Of a stretch of 64,000 nucleotides of DNA, positions 50,757 through 59,866 are shown one piece after another. Location of the stretch: NCBI GenBank assembly GCA_016717305.1, contig JADKFY010000008.1:62001-126000 (forward strand). Direction: 5' to 3'. A model generated the notes under the pieces. The model saw nothing but the letters and a program-made list of their open reading frames with translations, ran no database searches and was not told where the DNA came from. Each line of letters starts with the position of its first letter. The stretch's first letter is position 1. Both the position numbers and the translations under genes were made by a program. The stretch is from Flavobacteriales bacterium (GTDB lineage Bacteria; Bacteroidota; Bacteroidia; Flavobacteriales_F; PHOS-HE28).

Positions 50757-50830
50757 ACGAGGTGAAATCCATTTTGAAGGTAAGTGGCGAGAGTTATAAG
50801 AAGGAAGCCGCTAACCACCACCACCACTAG
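50753..50830 (+). pseudogene. actC: Displaced C-terminal tail of ActC
   Basis: Reads L-N-E-V-K-S-I-L-K-V-S-G-E-S-Y-K-K-E then A-A-N-H-H-H-H and stops at 50828-50830, 3 nt before the actD start, exactly where actC should end. It belongs to the gene at 49599 but is separated by a deletion and frame change. Confidence 0.75.
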
Positions 50831-50833
50831 CCC

Positions 50834-51367
50834 ATGGCGAACAAGGTCATTTACGCGGTATACGAGGATCCGGAACTTCTGAAGGATGGTGCGCGCAAGC
50901 TCGTCTCCAACGGGATCAAGGTGAAGGATGTATTCTCACCGTTCCCGGTCCACGGGATCGATCCGATCATCGGGATCACGCGCACCCGGTTGGGGATCGC
51001 GGCTTTCATGTTCGGCATTACCGGAACCTGTTTGGCGTTGCTGGGCATCTGGTACTTCAACATCTTCGATTGGCCAATGAACATCGGTGGCAAGCCGAGC
51101 CAAGCGTTGTACAAGAATTTGCCGGCCTTCATCCCGGTCACTTTCGAATTCACCGTCCTGTGTGCAGCACACGGCATGTCGATCACCTACCTGATACGCA
51201 ACAAGACCTTGCCCGGTATGCCTGCCCGTAACCCGGACCCGCGTACCACGGATGATAAGTTCATCATTGAGGTGCGTACCCACGAGAACCACGGACATAG
51301 CGCCGAGGCCATTACGGACCTGTTGCGCACAACCCAAGTGTTCGAGATCAACGAGCGCCAGTACTAG
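50834..51367 (+). CDS. actD: Alternative complex III subunit ActD (DUF3341)
   Basis: 177 aa. Starts A-N-K-V-I-Y-A-V-Y-E-D-P-E-L-L, then the F-S-P-F-P-V-H-G-I-D loop typical of DUF3341, two transmembrane helices (G-I-A-A-F-M-F-G-I-T-G-T-C and P-V-T-F-E-F-T-V-L-C-A-A-H-G-M) and the segment R-T-T-D-D-K-F-I-I-E. A membrane subunit of unclear catalytic role. It ends 3 nt before actE. Confidence 0.95.
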   Translation: MANKVIYAVYEDPELLKDGARKLVSNGIKVKDVFSPFPVHGIDPIIGITRTRLGIAAFMFGITGTCLALLGIWYFNIFDWPMNIGGKPSQALYKNLPAFIPVTFEFTVLCAAHGMSITYLIRNKTLPGMPARNPDPRTTDDKFIIEVRTHENHGHSAEAITDLLRTTQVFEINERQY

Positions 51368-51370
51368 ACC

Positions 51371-52057
51371 ATGAGCACGCGCATTTCAACCTCTTCCTTC
51401 ACTTTGGGCACCCTGCTGGCCACCGTGCTGCTCTTGGGTTCTTGCATTGGGGATCCCAATAGTCCCGGGGTGGAGTACATGCCGGATATGTACCGCAGCC
51501 CGGCGATCGAAGCGTATGTGGATTTCGGTCAGGACCCGTACAATTTCACCGAAGAAGTGGCCAGGGATCAACGGAACCGGCAGAGTGCGCGGTTGCCAGT
51601 GGATGGGACGATCCCATTCGCTGCCGACCAAAGCAAGGCGAACTACAACATGCCTTATCCGTATGCCAATACACCTGAAGGCTATGAAATGGCAGGCGCG
51701 AATTTGAAGAGCCCGATCGCCATGACCGAAGCGACCGTGGAGCAGGGCAAGGTGATCTACACGAAGTTCTGCATGCACTGTCACGGTACCAGTGGTCAAG
51801 GGGATGGTGGTGTGGTGAAGAACGGGAACTACCCGGTGCCTCCGGCTTACGACGGTCCACAACTGAAGGACCTACCGGAAGGAAAGATCTTCCACAGTCT
51901 TCAATATGGAAAGAACCTCGCTATGGGTTCACATGCCTCTCAATTGAACAAGGAAGAGCGTTGGCTCTTGGTACAGTACGTTAAGTTCCTGCAGAACGGC
52001 GGTAAGATGCAACGGGACGGTGCAGTGGCGACCGAACCGGTGGCAGCAGTGAATTGA
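51371..52057 (+). CDS. actE: Alternative complex III subunit ActE (monoheme cytochrome c lipoprotein)
   Basis: 228 aa. Lipoprotein signal L-L-A-T-V-L-L-L-G-S-C, then Y-M-P-D-M-Y-R-S-P-A and, near residue 137, the heme motif C-M-H-C-H followed by G-x-S-G-Q-G-D-G-G-V and a distal Met ligand candidate (A-M-G-S-H-A). Acts as an exit point for electrons to the oxidase. Same operon. Confidence 0.94.
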   Translation: MSTRISTSSFTLGTLLATVLLLGSCIGDPNSPGVEYMPDMYRSPAIEAYVDFGQDPYNFTEEVARDQRNRQSARLPVDGTIPFAADQSKANYNMPYPYANTPEGYEMAGANLKSPIAMTEATVEQGKVIYTKFCMHCHGTSGQGDGGVVKNGNYPVPPAYDGPQLKDLPEGKIFHSLQYGKNLAMGSHASQLNKEERWLLVQYVKFLQNGGKMQRDGAVATEPVAAVN

Positions 52058-52079
52058 TATAGACAGCAACGGAAAAGCG

Positions 52080-53345
52080 ATGAACTTCACCATCAGCAAA
52101 CGGGCACGCGGCATAACCATGGGGTTGATGGTCCTGGGCGTTGTTGCCACCGTTATCGGTGTGCTTGGCGATGCCACGGATCACCACCAACGGACATGGG
52201 CGAACTTGCTCGTGAACGGATTCTTCTTCTTTGGTATCGCATTGGGCGCGCTGTTCTTCGTTGCGCTGCAGAACGCGACCGAAACTGCATGGACGGTATT
52301 GGTGAAGCGCGTGTACGAAGGCATTTTCGGTTACTTACCGATCGGCGCCATCGTGATCGTTGTCGTCCTATTGGCCGGCACATTCCACATCCACCACCTG
52401 TACCATTGGATGGATACCAGCCTTTACCATGAATACATGGTCGGTGAAGGGCACGATGCGCAATACATGGATGAGGCTGTGCAGGGTGCCGTGGCCAATC
52501 CGAATTTCGATGTGCTGATCGCGAACAAGAAGGCATTCTTGAACCAGCCTTTCTTTTGGATCCGTTCGTTGGTCTACTTGGGCACCTTCCTTTTCTTCGC
52601 CAATTATTTCCGTAAGCAGAGCTTGCTGATGGACAGTGAAACGGGCGAAGCGCTGACCAAGCGCATGCTGCTCAACTACCGCCGTAGTGCGTTGTTCTTG
52701 GTGTTCTTCGCTGTATTCAGTAGCACCTTGGCGTGGGATTGGATCATGAGCATTGATACCCACTGGTTCAGTACATTGTTCGGTTGGTATGTGTTCGCCG
52801 GCATGTTCTGCAGTGCGATGACCACCGCGGTGATCCTTGTGCTTTACCTGAAGCGCAAAGGCTTGTTGCCCCAGGTGAACAACAGCCATATCCAGGATAT
52901 GGGGAAATGGGTGTTCGCAACCAGTTTCCTGTGGAGCTATCTCTATTTCAGCCAGTTCATGCTGATCTGGTACAGTAACATTCCGGAGGAAGTGACCTAT
53001 TTCCAGCAGCGGATCAACGAGCATCCCGGATTGTTGTGGGGCACGTTCTTCATCAATTTCGCATTGCCCATGGTATTGCTCATGAGCCGCGATGCCAAGC
53101 GGAATCCGCGATTCCTGATCGGCGTGGGCAGCATCATTTTGATCGGCCATTGGATGGACGTGATCTTGATGGTCATGCCAGGTAGTTTGGGCCATGCGTT
53201 CCACAACATCGGCTTGCTGGAAGTGGGCATGTTCATGGCATTTTTGGGCCTGTTCATCAACACGGTCCTGCGTACTTTGGCCAAAGCCCCTCTCACCGTA
53301 GTCAATCATCCATATTTGGAGGAAAGTATCCACCACCAGATCTGA
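52080..53345 (+). CDS. actF: Alternative complex III subunit ActF (membrane paralogue of ActC)
   Basis: 421 aa with about ten hydrophobic helices (G-L-M-V-L-G-V-V-A-T-V-I-G-V-L-G, F-F-F-G-I-A-L-G-A-L-F-F-V-A-L, L-P-I-G-A-I-V-I-V-V-V-L-L). The K-W-V-F-A-T-S-F-L-W-S-Y-L-Y-F-S-Q-F-M segment is family-typical. Last act gene; its TGA overlaps the ATG of the 52-aa ORF (TGATG). Confidence 0.94.
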   Translation: MNFTISKRARGITMGLMVLGVVATVIGVLGDATDHHQRTWANLLVNGFFFFGIALGALFFVALQNATETAWTVLVKRVYEGIFGYLPIGAIVIVVVLLAGTFHIHHLYHWMDTSLYHEYMVGEGHDAQYMDEAVQGAVANPNFDVLIANKKAFLNQPFFWIRSLVYLGTFLFFANYFRKQSLLMDSETGEALTKRMLLNYRRSALFLVFFAVFSSTLAWDWIMSIDTHWFSTLFGWYVFAGMFCSAMTTAVILVLYLKRKGLLPQVNNSHIQDMGKWVFATSFLWSYLYFSQFMLIWYSNIPEEVTYFQQRINEHPGLLWGTFFINFALPMVLLMSRDAKRNPRFLIGVGSIILIGHWMDVILMVMPGSLGHAFHNIGLLEVGMFMAFLGLFINTVLRTLAKAPLTVVNHPYLEESIHHQI

Positions 53346-53503
53346 TGGAGAACCTGCTGTCCATAGCTATCATTCTTGCAATTGCGAAGGCCGTGTTGGT
53401 ACTTCTCCCAGCGCGGGTCCCGACCAATGGACTAGAATTGATAGCGGTTCGGGCCTCAAAAAAGACCGCCCTGCCAAGGGTTGATATACAGAGCGAACGA
53501 TGA
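53345..53503 (+). CDS. 52-aa membrane ORF between actF and ctaC
   Basis: M-E-N-L-L-S-I-A-I-I-L-A-I-A-K-A-V-L-V-L is one predicted helix, followed by a basic tail ending V-D-I-Q-S-E-R. The start overlaps the actF stop as TGATG and the stop overlaps the ctaC start as ATGA, so translational coupling is suggested on both sides. I know of no family for it. It may be a small accessory subunit of complex III or the oxidase, or only a leader ORF. The double overlap is the main support. Confidence 0.5.
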   Translation: MENLLSIAIILAIAKAVLVLLPARVPTNGLELIAVRASKKTALPRVDIQSER

Positions 53504-54771
53504 TGAAGTTGTTGATCCTGATCGTCGTGGTACTGGGCATTCTGGCAGTGGCCCAGTTGGCCCGTGTCTACGAACTTACCGCGAAGTTGCGTGGCAAGCG
53601 CGAAGAGGATATCTCGCCTGCCGACAACCGTTTCAATGGTCGAATGATGTGGGTGTTCGGCATCGCATATTTCGCTTTCTTCCTCTGGTTGGTGCTCCAT
53701 TACAAGGACAAGATGTTGCCAGTTGCCGCAAGTGAGCAGGGGGTGGAGACCGATTGGCTGATGGACTTCAATTGGTGGATCCTCTTGGTGGCTTTTGTCA
53801 TCACCAATGTGCTCTTGTTCTGGTTCTCCGGCAAGTACATCTACAGCAAGGATCGGCGCGCCTACTGGCAACCGCACAACAACAAGTTGGAATTGGCTTG
53901 GACCATCGCGCCTGCCGCTGTTCTTGCCGTGATCATTATTTATGGGCTCCAGAGCTGGAACAACATCACGAGCCCCGCATCACCGGATGCCTTGGTCGTT
54001 GAACTCTATGCGCGTCAATTCGACTGGACAGCGCGTTACCCCGGTAATGATGGTGGCTTGGGTGCAACGGATTTCCGATTGATCAATGGGAACAATCCAT
54101 TGGGTATCGTGACCAAGGAAAGCGTTGCCGAGCGGATCGCGGAATTGGATGCCGAGATCAACAGCGCGGACAGCCTCTTGGCCCATGCCATTCTGGCGGC
54201 GACCAAGGAACACGAACTCTCCGAACAAGTGGGCCGGATGCGTCGCAACAAGACCCGCATCATCAACCTCCGCACCATCATGGAACTGGACATTGCGGAA
54301 AAAGGCGAAGCAAGTCCATACCTTCACGGTGCCGATGACATCGTTATCAAGGAGTTCAACCTTCCGGTTCGCAAGGAAGTGAAGATCTTGATCCGCAGTC
54401 AGGACGTGATCCATAGCGCGTATTTGCCGCACATGCGTATTCAGATGAACGCGGTTCCGGGAATGACCACCACCATGAAAATGGTCCCCACCATCACCAC
54501 AGATAGTATGCGGACGATCATGGCTGATCAGGAGTTCAACTTCATATTGCTTTGTAACAAGATCTGTGGAGCCTCGCACTATAACATGCAGATGCCCCTA
54601 GTGGTAAGCACTGCTGATGAGCACAAGGCGTGGATGGCCGAAGCCATGAAGAAGCCGTTCAGGCCAATGGCGGAGAAGGAAGGGGACGATAAGGCGACGC
54701 CAATTGGTACAACGAACGATACGGCCGGTGGTTGCGCCTGCGACGGTGGCTCAGCTTCATTAGACGAATAG
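53500..54771 (+). CDS. ctaC: Cytochrome c oxidase subunit II
   Basis: 423 aa. Three hydrophobic segments: an extra N-terminal helix (L-L-I-L-I-V-V-V-L-G-I-L-A-V), then two transmembrane helices (W-V-F-G-I-A-Y-F-A-F-F-L-W-L and W-W-I-L-L-V-A-F-V-I-T-N). The CuA domain is C-terminal: S-Q-D-V-I-H-S-A-Y-L-P with His, then C-N-K-I-C-G-A-S-H-Y-N-M carrying both Cys, His and Met ligands (K replaces the more common E, as is usual in Bacteroidota). An insertion of about 90 residues, partly coiled-coil-like, lies between the cupredoxin strands. The C-terminal tail has C-A-C-D-G-G. Followed 21 nt later by ctaD. Confidence 0.95.
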   Translation: MMKLLILIVVVLGILAVAQLARVYELTAKLRGKREEDISPADNRFNGRMMWVFGIAYFAFFLWLVLHYKDKMLPVAASEQGVETDWLMDFNWWILLVAFVITNVLLFWFSGKYIYSKDRRAYWQPHNNKLELAWTIAPAAVLAVIIIYGLQSWNNITSPASPDALVVELYARQFDWTARYPGNDGGLGATDFRLINGNNPLGIVTKESVAERIAELDAEINSADSLLAHAILAATKEHELSEQVGRMRRNKTRIINLRTIMELDIAEKGEASPYLHGADDIVIKEFNLPVRKEVKILIRSQDVIHSAYLPHMRIQMNAVPGMTTTMKMVPTITTDSMRTIMADQEFNFILLCNKICGASHYNMQMPLVVSTADEHKAWMAEAMKKPFRPMAEKEGDDKATPIGTTNDTAGGCACDGGSASLDE

Positions 54772-54792
54772 TTAAGCAAGGAATTGACCAAC

Positions 54793-56588
54793 ATGGGTGC
54801 CCACAGCATAGCACACGCCGACGGCCACGCGCACGACGTGCACCACCACGAGGAGAGTTTCGTCTCCAAGTACATTTTCACGCATGATCACAAGATGATC
54901 AGCAAGCAATTCCTGGTCACTGCGATCTTCATGGCCTGGGTAGCGGTGATCATGTCGTTGATCTTCCGTTTGCAATTGGCTTGGCCGGGCGAAGGGTTCG
55001 CTTTCACCAGTTTCTTCTTGGGCGAAAAGTGGGCACCAGGCGGGGTCCTGGACCCGAACATGTATTTGGCATTGGTCACGATCCATGGTACCATCATGGT
55101 GTTCTTCGTGCTCACGGGTGGCCTTAGTGGCACATTCGCGAACTTGTTGATCCCCTTGCAACTCGGTGCGCGTGATATGGCTTCGGGCTTTATCAACATG
55201 CTTTCCTATTGGTTCTTCTTCCTCAGTAGCATCATTATGCTCTCGTCGCTCTTTGTGGAAGGAGGTCCTGCATCGGCCGGTTGGACAATATACCCGCCGC
55301 TAAGCGCATTGCCCAAAGCAATACCCGGTTCTGGCATGGGAATGACCCTTTGGTTGGTCAGCATGACCTTGTTCATTGCAAGCTCTTTGATGGGCGGCTT
55401 GAACTACGTGGTCACGATCATGAACCTGCGGACCAAGGGCATGAAGATGACCCGGATGCCCTTGACCATGTGGGCGATCCTACTCACAGCCGTATTGGGC
55501 ATTTTGTCGTTCCCTGGTGCTGTTGAGCGCAGCCTTGTTGCTCCTGCTTCGACCGCTCGTTGGGAACAAGCTTCTACCTCAGTGATATCTACATCGCTGG
55601 CGAGGCATTGGACCATTCCGGTGGTAGTCCCGTACTGTTCCAGCATTTGTTCTGGTTCCTAGGTCACCCCGAAGTTTACATCGTGCTCTTGCCCGCTTTG
55701 GGGATCACCTCGGAGATCATTTCCACCAACTCGCGTAAGCCCATCTTCGGCTACCGCGCGATGATCGGGTCCATTCTGGCGATCGGGTTCCTTAGCTTCA
55801 TCGTATGGGGGCACCACATGTTCATTACCGGGATGAATCCGTTCCTAGGTTCGGTGTTCGTGTTCACCACGTTGCTGATCGCGATCCCATCAGCCGTAAA
55901 GGTGTTCAATTACATCACCACTTTGTGGCGTGGCAATATCGTCCTTACCCCGGCCATGTTGTTCAGTATCGGTCTGGTGGCCACATTTATCGCAGGCGGC
56001 CTTACCGGGATCATCCTTGCCGATAGCGCATTGGACATCAACGTGCACGACACCTATTTCGTGGTCGCGCACTTCCACATCGTTATGGGCATGAGCGCCA
56101 TTTTCGGCATGTTCGCAGGGGTCTACCATTGGTTCCCGAAGATGTACGGGCGCATGATGAATACCAAGATGGGCTACGCGCACTTCTGGGTAACCTTTGT
56201 TTGTGCGTTCGGCGTGTTCTTTCCCATGCACTTCATCGGTTTGGCTGGAGCACCACGTCGCTATTACAGCTACAGTGAGTTCCCTATGTTCGATGGGGTT
56301 TTGGACCTGAATATTCTTGTGACCTTGTTCGCCATCGTTGGTGCATTGGCGCAGGTGCTGTTCACCTATAATTTCTTTTACAGCGTGTTCCGCGGCCCCA
56401 AGGCAGTTCAGAACCCCTGGAAGAGCAACACGTTGGAATGGACCACACCCGTGGAGCATATCCACGGCAACTGGCCTGGTCCCTTGCCTGTTGTTTACCG
56501 TTGGCCGTACGACTACAGCAAGCCCGGAAAGGCGGAGGATTGGGTAAGCCAGATCACGCCGTTGGACCACGACGAGGAAGAACATTGA
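54793..56588 (+). CDS. ctaD: Cytochrome c oxidase subunit I (two frame breaks)
   Basis: About 597 aa after repair. Heme-copper oxidase core: His-rich start, T-I-H-G-T-I-M-V-F-F (heme a ligand His), then after the break W-F-L-G-H-P-E-V-Y-I (CuB His and cross-linked Tyr), W-G-H-H-M-F (CuB His pair), and V-A-H-F-H-I-V-M-G (heme a3 and a ligands). The frame from 54793 runs to 55662 but leaves register at about 55516; the motif L-L-S-A-A-L-L-L-L-L then D-R-S-L-G-T-S-F-Y-L-S-D continues in two successive frames into the ORF open from 55560. Two one-base insertions (near 55516 and 55550) repair it. As this is the main oxidase, errors are likely. ATG at 54793 preferred to the TTG at 54784. Confidence 0.95.
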
Positions 56589-56649
56589 TCCGATCAGTGT
56601 TCTGATGCAATGTTGACCCACCGGGTCGACAATTGTGATAGTAACAGAA

Positions 56650-56683
56650 CAGAATGTCCGCATCTTTGGGTGCGGACATTCTG
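56650..56683. terminator. Perfect 13-bp hairpin after ctaD
   Basis: CAGAATGTCCGCA (56650-56662), loop TCTTTGGG, TGCGGACATTCTG (56671-56683), then CTTT. It lies 61 nt after the ctaD stop and 13 nt before the next gene. A terminator of the respiratory operon or a processing site; the T-run is weak. Confidence 0.65.
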
Positions 56684-56696
56684 CTTTAAGGCCACG

Positions 56697-57317
56697 ATGC
56701 GTGTGATCCTATTGTTCATTTTGTTCTTTGCCGCTGGACCGCTCCATTCGCAGTTGCTGGACAGCATCGCATATTTCAAGCAACAGGAACCTCGTTTTGT
56801 TGCAAAGTTGGACATGCGTGGCTCGTTCATCAGCAACAGGAATGTACGGATCGCAGGTATCAAGATCGGCTTTGAACACGACAAACGATTCCAATATGGA
56901 ATTGGATATAGCTTCCTGCTATCCCCTGTGCGCAAGGAGCGTTACATCGATGCCGACCATGGGTTGCGGACAACACGACTGCGCATAGGCTACATCGCAC
57001 CCTACGTTGATTACGCCTTTTTCCAACGCGGCCATTGGGAGGTTAGGCTTCCCGTGCAGATCGGTTTCGGAAGTGGTTCCGTGGTGTATGAGGACAACCT
57101 TGGAAGAAAACGCAAACTATACCGGACCGGATTGTTCTTATACGAACCGGCCATGACAGTGCAGTACCGGTTCCTCAAATACTTCGGGGTTGGAATTGGC
57201 TGGGGTTACCGTTTGGTGATCTTCACCCGCAGCGGGCTAGATGAACGGATCTCCGCACCGGTCTACATGTTCGGGTTGAAGGTCTTCATCGGTGAGCTCT
57301 GGAAGGATGTGCGGTGA
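56697..57317 (+). CDS. Conserved outer-membrane-like protein of unknown function
   Basis: 206 aa from M-R-V-I-L-L-F-I. Signal peptide (L-L-F-I-L-F-F-A-A-G-P-L-H-S-Q), then beta-strand-like segments with alternating aromatics (Y-G-I-G-Y-S-F-L-L, W-E-V-R-L-P-V-Q-I-G-F, Y-F-G-V-G-I-G-W-G-Y-R-L) suggesting an eight-stranded barrel. No known family motif seen. The open frame begins at 56610, but the upstream part overlaps the hairpin. Confidence 0.7.
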   Translation: MRVILLFILFFAAGPLHSQLLDSIAYFKQQEPRFVAKLDMRGSFISNRNVRIAGIKIGFEHDKRFQYGIGYSFLLSPVRKERYIDADHGLRTTRLRIGYIAPYVDYAFFQRGHWEVRLPVQIGFGSGSVVYEDNLGRKRKLYRTGLFLYEPAMTVQYRFLKYFGVGIGWGYRLVIFTRSGLDERISAPVYMFGLKVFIGELWKDVR

Positions 57318-57418
57318 ACGCTGCACGAATTGTAGTATCTCCACTTGACCCGCGCCGGATCACCAACGGGATGGTAATTTCGTCCCATGGGCGATCCGGT
57401 CGCCCTGTTCGCACACAC

Positions 57419-58444
57419 ATGTCCGAAGGATTCAACGTACGCAACGAACAACGCTCTACTTCCGATAAGGAGTTGGAGCAGACCTTGCGTCCCAGACAGT
57501 TCGGTGAATTCGCTGGGCAGAAGGTGGTCACGGACAATTTGAAGGTCTTTGTGCAAGCTGCCAAGCAACGTGGCGAGGCCTTGGACCATGTGCTGTTGCA
57601 CGGTCCTCCGGGCTTGGGCAAGACCACCTTGGCCAACATCATAGCGCAGGAAATGGGCGTGGGCTTCCGTGTCACCAGTGGTCCGGTGCTGGACAAACCC
57701 GCGGACCTTGCCGGCTTGTTAACGAACCTGGAACCGCACGACGTGCTCTTCATCGACGAGATACATCGCCTAACACCCGTTATCGAAGAGTATCTGTATA
57801 GTGCCATGGAAGATTACAGGATCGACCTGGTGATCGATTCAGGCCCCAACGCGCGCACGGTACAGATCACATTGAATCCCTTCACCTTGGTAGGTGCCAC
57901 TACTCGTAGTGGCTTGCTCACAGCGCCATTACGCGCGCGTTTCGGCATCAATAGTCGCTTGAACTATTACGACGCAAACACACTGAAGGGGATCGTAAAG
58001 CGAAGTGCCGGATTGCTCGACGTACCGATCATTGAAGGAGCCGCGGACGAGATCGCACGTAGGAGCCGTGGTACGCCAAGGATCGCCAATGCATTGCTCC
58101 GTAGGGTGCGCGATTTTGCGCAGATCCAAGGTGATGGCACGATCGACCTGCCCATTGCTCAACACGCATTGAAAGCGTTGAACGTGGATGCCCACGGTCT
58201 GGATGAAATGGACAACCGGATCCTCCTGGCCATCATTGAGAAATTCGCAGGCGGTCCAGTTGGATTGAATACGGTGGCAACCGCAGTAGGAGAGGAGGCT
58301 GGCACGATCGAAGAAGTGTACGAGCCGTTCCTGATCATGGAAGGATACCTTCAGCGAACCCCGAGGGGAAGGCAGGCAACCGAGCGGGCCTACAAGCACT
58401 TGGGAAAGGCTCCTGTGGCCAAACCGGGCAGCCTTTTCGAGTAG
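57419..58444 (+). CDS. ruvB: Holliday junction branch migration helicase RuvB
   Basis: About 341 aa from M-S-E-G-F-N-V. Walker A G-P-P-G-L-G-K-T-T-L, Walker B V-L-F-I-D-E-I-H-R-L, sensor I V-G-A-T-T-R-S-G-L-L-T-A-P-L-R-A-R-F-G, and the C-terminal winged-helix DNA-binding part with P-R-G-R-Q-A-T. RuvB drives Holliday-junction migration with RuvA and RuvC (not in the window). The open frame starts at 57314, overlapping the previous stop, but family length favours 57419. Followed by queG, as in many Bacteroidota. Confidence 0.95.
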   Translation: MSEGFNVRNEQRSTSDKELEQTLRPRQFGEFAGQKVVTDNLKVFVQAAKQRGEALDHVLLHGPPGLGKTTLANIIAQEMGVGFRVTSGPVLDKPADLAGLLTNLEPHDVLFIDEIHRLTPVIEEYLYSAMEDYRIDLVIDSGPNARTVQITLNPFTLVGATTRSGLLTAPLRARFGINSRLNYYDANTLKGIVKRSAGLLDVPIIEGAADEIARRSRGTPRIANALLRRVRDFAQIQGDGTIDLPIAQHALKALNVDAHGLDEMDNRILLAIIEKFAGGPVGLNTVATAVGEEAGTIEEVYEPFLIMEGYLQRTPRGRQATERAYKHLGKAPVAKPGSLFE

Positions 58445-58557
58445 ACCCCAATTTCTCATCTGGCGGATACGTTTTCAGACCACTCCGCGGATAGGGATGT
58501 TCTCTTCTTGTTCTTAAGCTGCTATCCGGCCTTCGGACTTCCACTTACTTTGCCGCT

Positions 58558-59622
58558 ATGCCGAACCCCGCTGAGCAGGGTGCCTTGGTCAAAGCCAAAG
58601 CCCATGAACTGGGTTTTCTGGCATGCGGCATAGCGAAGGCCGAATTCCTTTCCGATGAAGCACCTCGATTGGAGCACTGGTTGAAGCAGGGTAAACACGG
58701 TGAAATGGGTTACATGGCCAACCATTTTGACCTGCGCTTGGATCCACGCAAACTGGTACCGGGTGCAAAAAGCGTGATCAGCTTGGCATACAATTATTTC
58801 ACGCCGCCCAAGCAGAAAGAACCTTCAGCACCGAAGCTGAGCACCTATGCCTATGGTCGCGACTACCACAAAGTGGTGAAGCAGCGCTTGAATCCGTTGA
58901 TGGCCTTCATCAAGGAACAATTCGGGGATGTGGAGATGCGTGCTTTTGTTGACAGTGCACCGGTCATGGAAAAAGCATGGGCACAACGAAGTGGCATAGG
59001 TTGGGTAGGCAAACACACGAATGTGATCCGGCAAGGAGCCGGTTCGTTCTTTTTCCTGTGCGAGATAATTGTTGACTTGGAGCTGGAGCCGGATGCCCCG
59101 GCCATGGACCACTGCGGCACATGCAGGCGTTGCATCGACGCGTGCCCGACCGATGCGATCACGCCTTATGGTGTGGATGGCAGCAAGTGCATCAGTTACC
59201 TCACCATCGAGCTGAAAAATGCGATCCCTCAGGAGTTCACAGGTAAACTGGAGAATTGGGCATTTGGCTGTGACATCTGCCAACAAGTATGCCCATGGAA
59301 CCGCTTCAGTACCCCGCATAAAGAGCAAGAATTCCAACCCAAGCAGGAACTGATGGCACTTATGAAAGACGAATGGCAGGGCATGACCGAAGTGCTGTTC
59401 GATCAACTATTCGAAGGAAGCCCTGTAAAGCGAACGAAATACAGTGGCTTGAAACGGAATATTCGTTTCCTGGAAGGAGGTGACCAAGGGGACGAATTGA
59501 CCGAAAACGACACTAGAGCGGCTATCGCTCGAAAGAATTCCAACAATACAGGAACGATAGCAGACCTGCAATCGGATACGACCATTGAATGTGTGTCCGA
59601 GGAATTTCACCTCTTTTCATGA
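58558..59622 (+). CDS. queG: Epoxyqueuosine reductase QueG
   Basis: 354 aa. Reduces epoxyqueuosine in tRNA to queuosine. Visible motifs: F-V-D-S-A-P-V-M-E-K-A-W-A-Q-R-S-G-I-G-W-V-G-K-H-T (catalytic Asp and substrate loop), two 4Fe-4S motifs C-G-T-C-R-R-C-I-D-A-C-P and C-D-I-C-Q-Q-V-C-P-W-N-R, and C-terminal S-P-V-K-R-T-K-Y-S-G-L-K-R-N. The family binds cobalamin. About 40 residues longer at the C-terminus than usual. Complements the YhhQ transporter gene at 8303. Confidence 0.95.
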   Translation: MPNPAEQGALVKAKAHELGFLACGIAKAEFLSDEAPRLEHWLKQGKHGEMGYMANHFDLRLDPRKLVPGAKSVISLAYNYFTPPKQKEPSAPKLSTYAYGRDYHKVVKQRLNPLMAFIKEQFGDVEMRAFVDSAPVMEKAWAQRSGIGWVGKHTNVIRQGAGSFFFLCEIIVDLELEPDAPAMDHCGTCRRCIDACPTDAITPYGVDGSKCISYLTIELKNAIPQEFTGKLENWAFGCDICQQVCPWNRFSTPHKEQEFQPKQELMALMKDEWQGMTEVLFDQLFEGSPVKRTKYSGLKRNIRFLEGGDQGDELTENDTRAAIARKNSNNTGTIADLQSDTTIECVSEEFHLFS

Positions 59623-59650
59623 GGAATGCGCCCTGAGCGAAGTCGAAGGA

Positions 59651-59866
59651 TCAGCTCCTCATCGTGGTCTGGAACACCTCCATGATCACATCCCGGTACA
59701 TATGCCCGAACGTTGCGAGGCACCAAGCCTTGAGGACAAGATCATCGTGTTGGCCTACCCAACGGCGGGCTTTGATAAGTTCTTTCTTGAATAATCGCTG
59801 GTCGAAGCTGACCTTCTGGAGCACTTGTTTGCTGAACTCCATCATCTTTCTTCCCTGATCTTTCAT
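59651..59866 (-). CDS. Small conserved protein of unknown function
   Basis: 71 aa. Core F-S-K-Q-V-L-Q-K-V-S-F-D-Q-R-L-F-K-K-E-L then R-R-W-V-G-Q-H-D and L-K-A-W-C-L-A-T-F-G. I recall similar ~65-aa proteins in Bacteroidota without known function. The real start may be one of the two Met codons at 59845/59842 (M-M-E-F-S-K). Convergent with queG. Confidence 0.65.
   Translation of the reverse strand: MKDQGRKMMEFSKQVLQKVSFDQRLFKKELIKARRWVGQHDDLVLKAWCLATFGHMYRDVIMEVFQTTMRS

Noticed and set aside
50801..50827. Terminal His run resembling an engineered tag
   Set aside because: Four His after A-A-N are within a natural ActC tail; no vector sequence is seen.
53302..53877. 191-aa minus-strand ORF across actF, the 52-aa ORF and ctaC
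   Set aside because: Antisense to three coupled genes, no motif or signal.
55500..55570. Programmed frameshift in ctaD
   Set aside because: Two shifts would be needed and no slippery site with structure is seen; errors are simpler.
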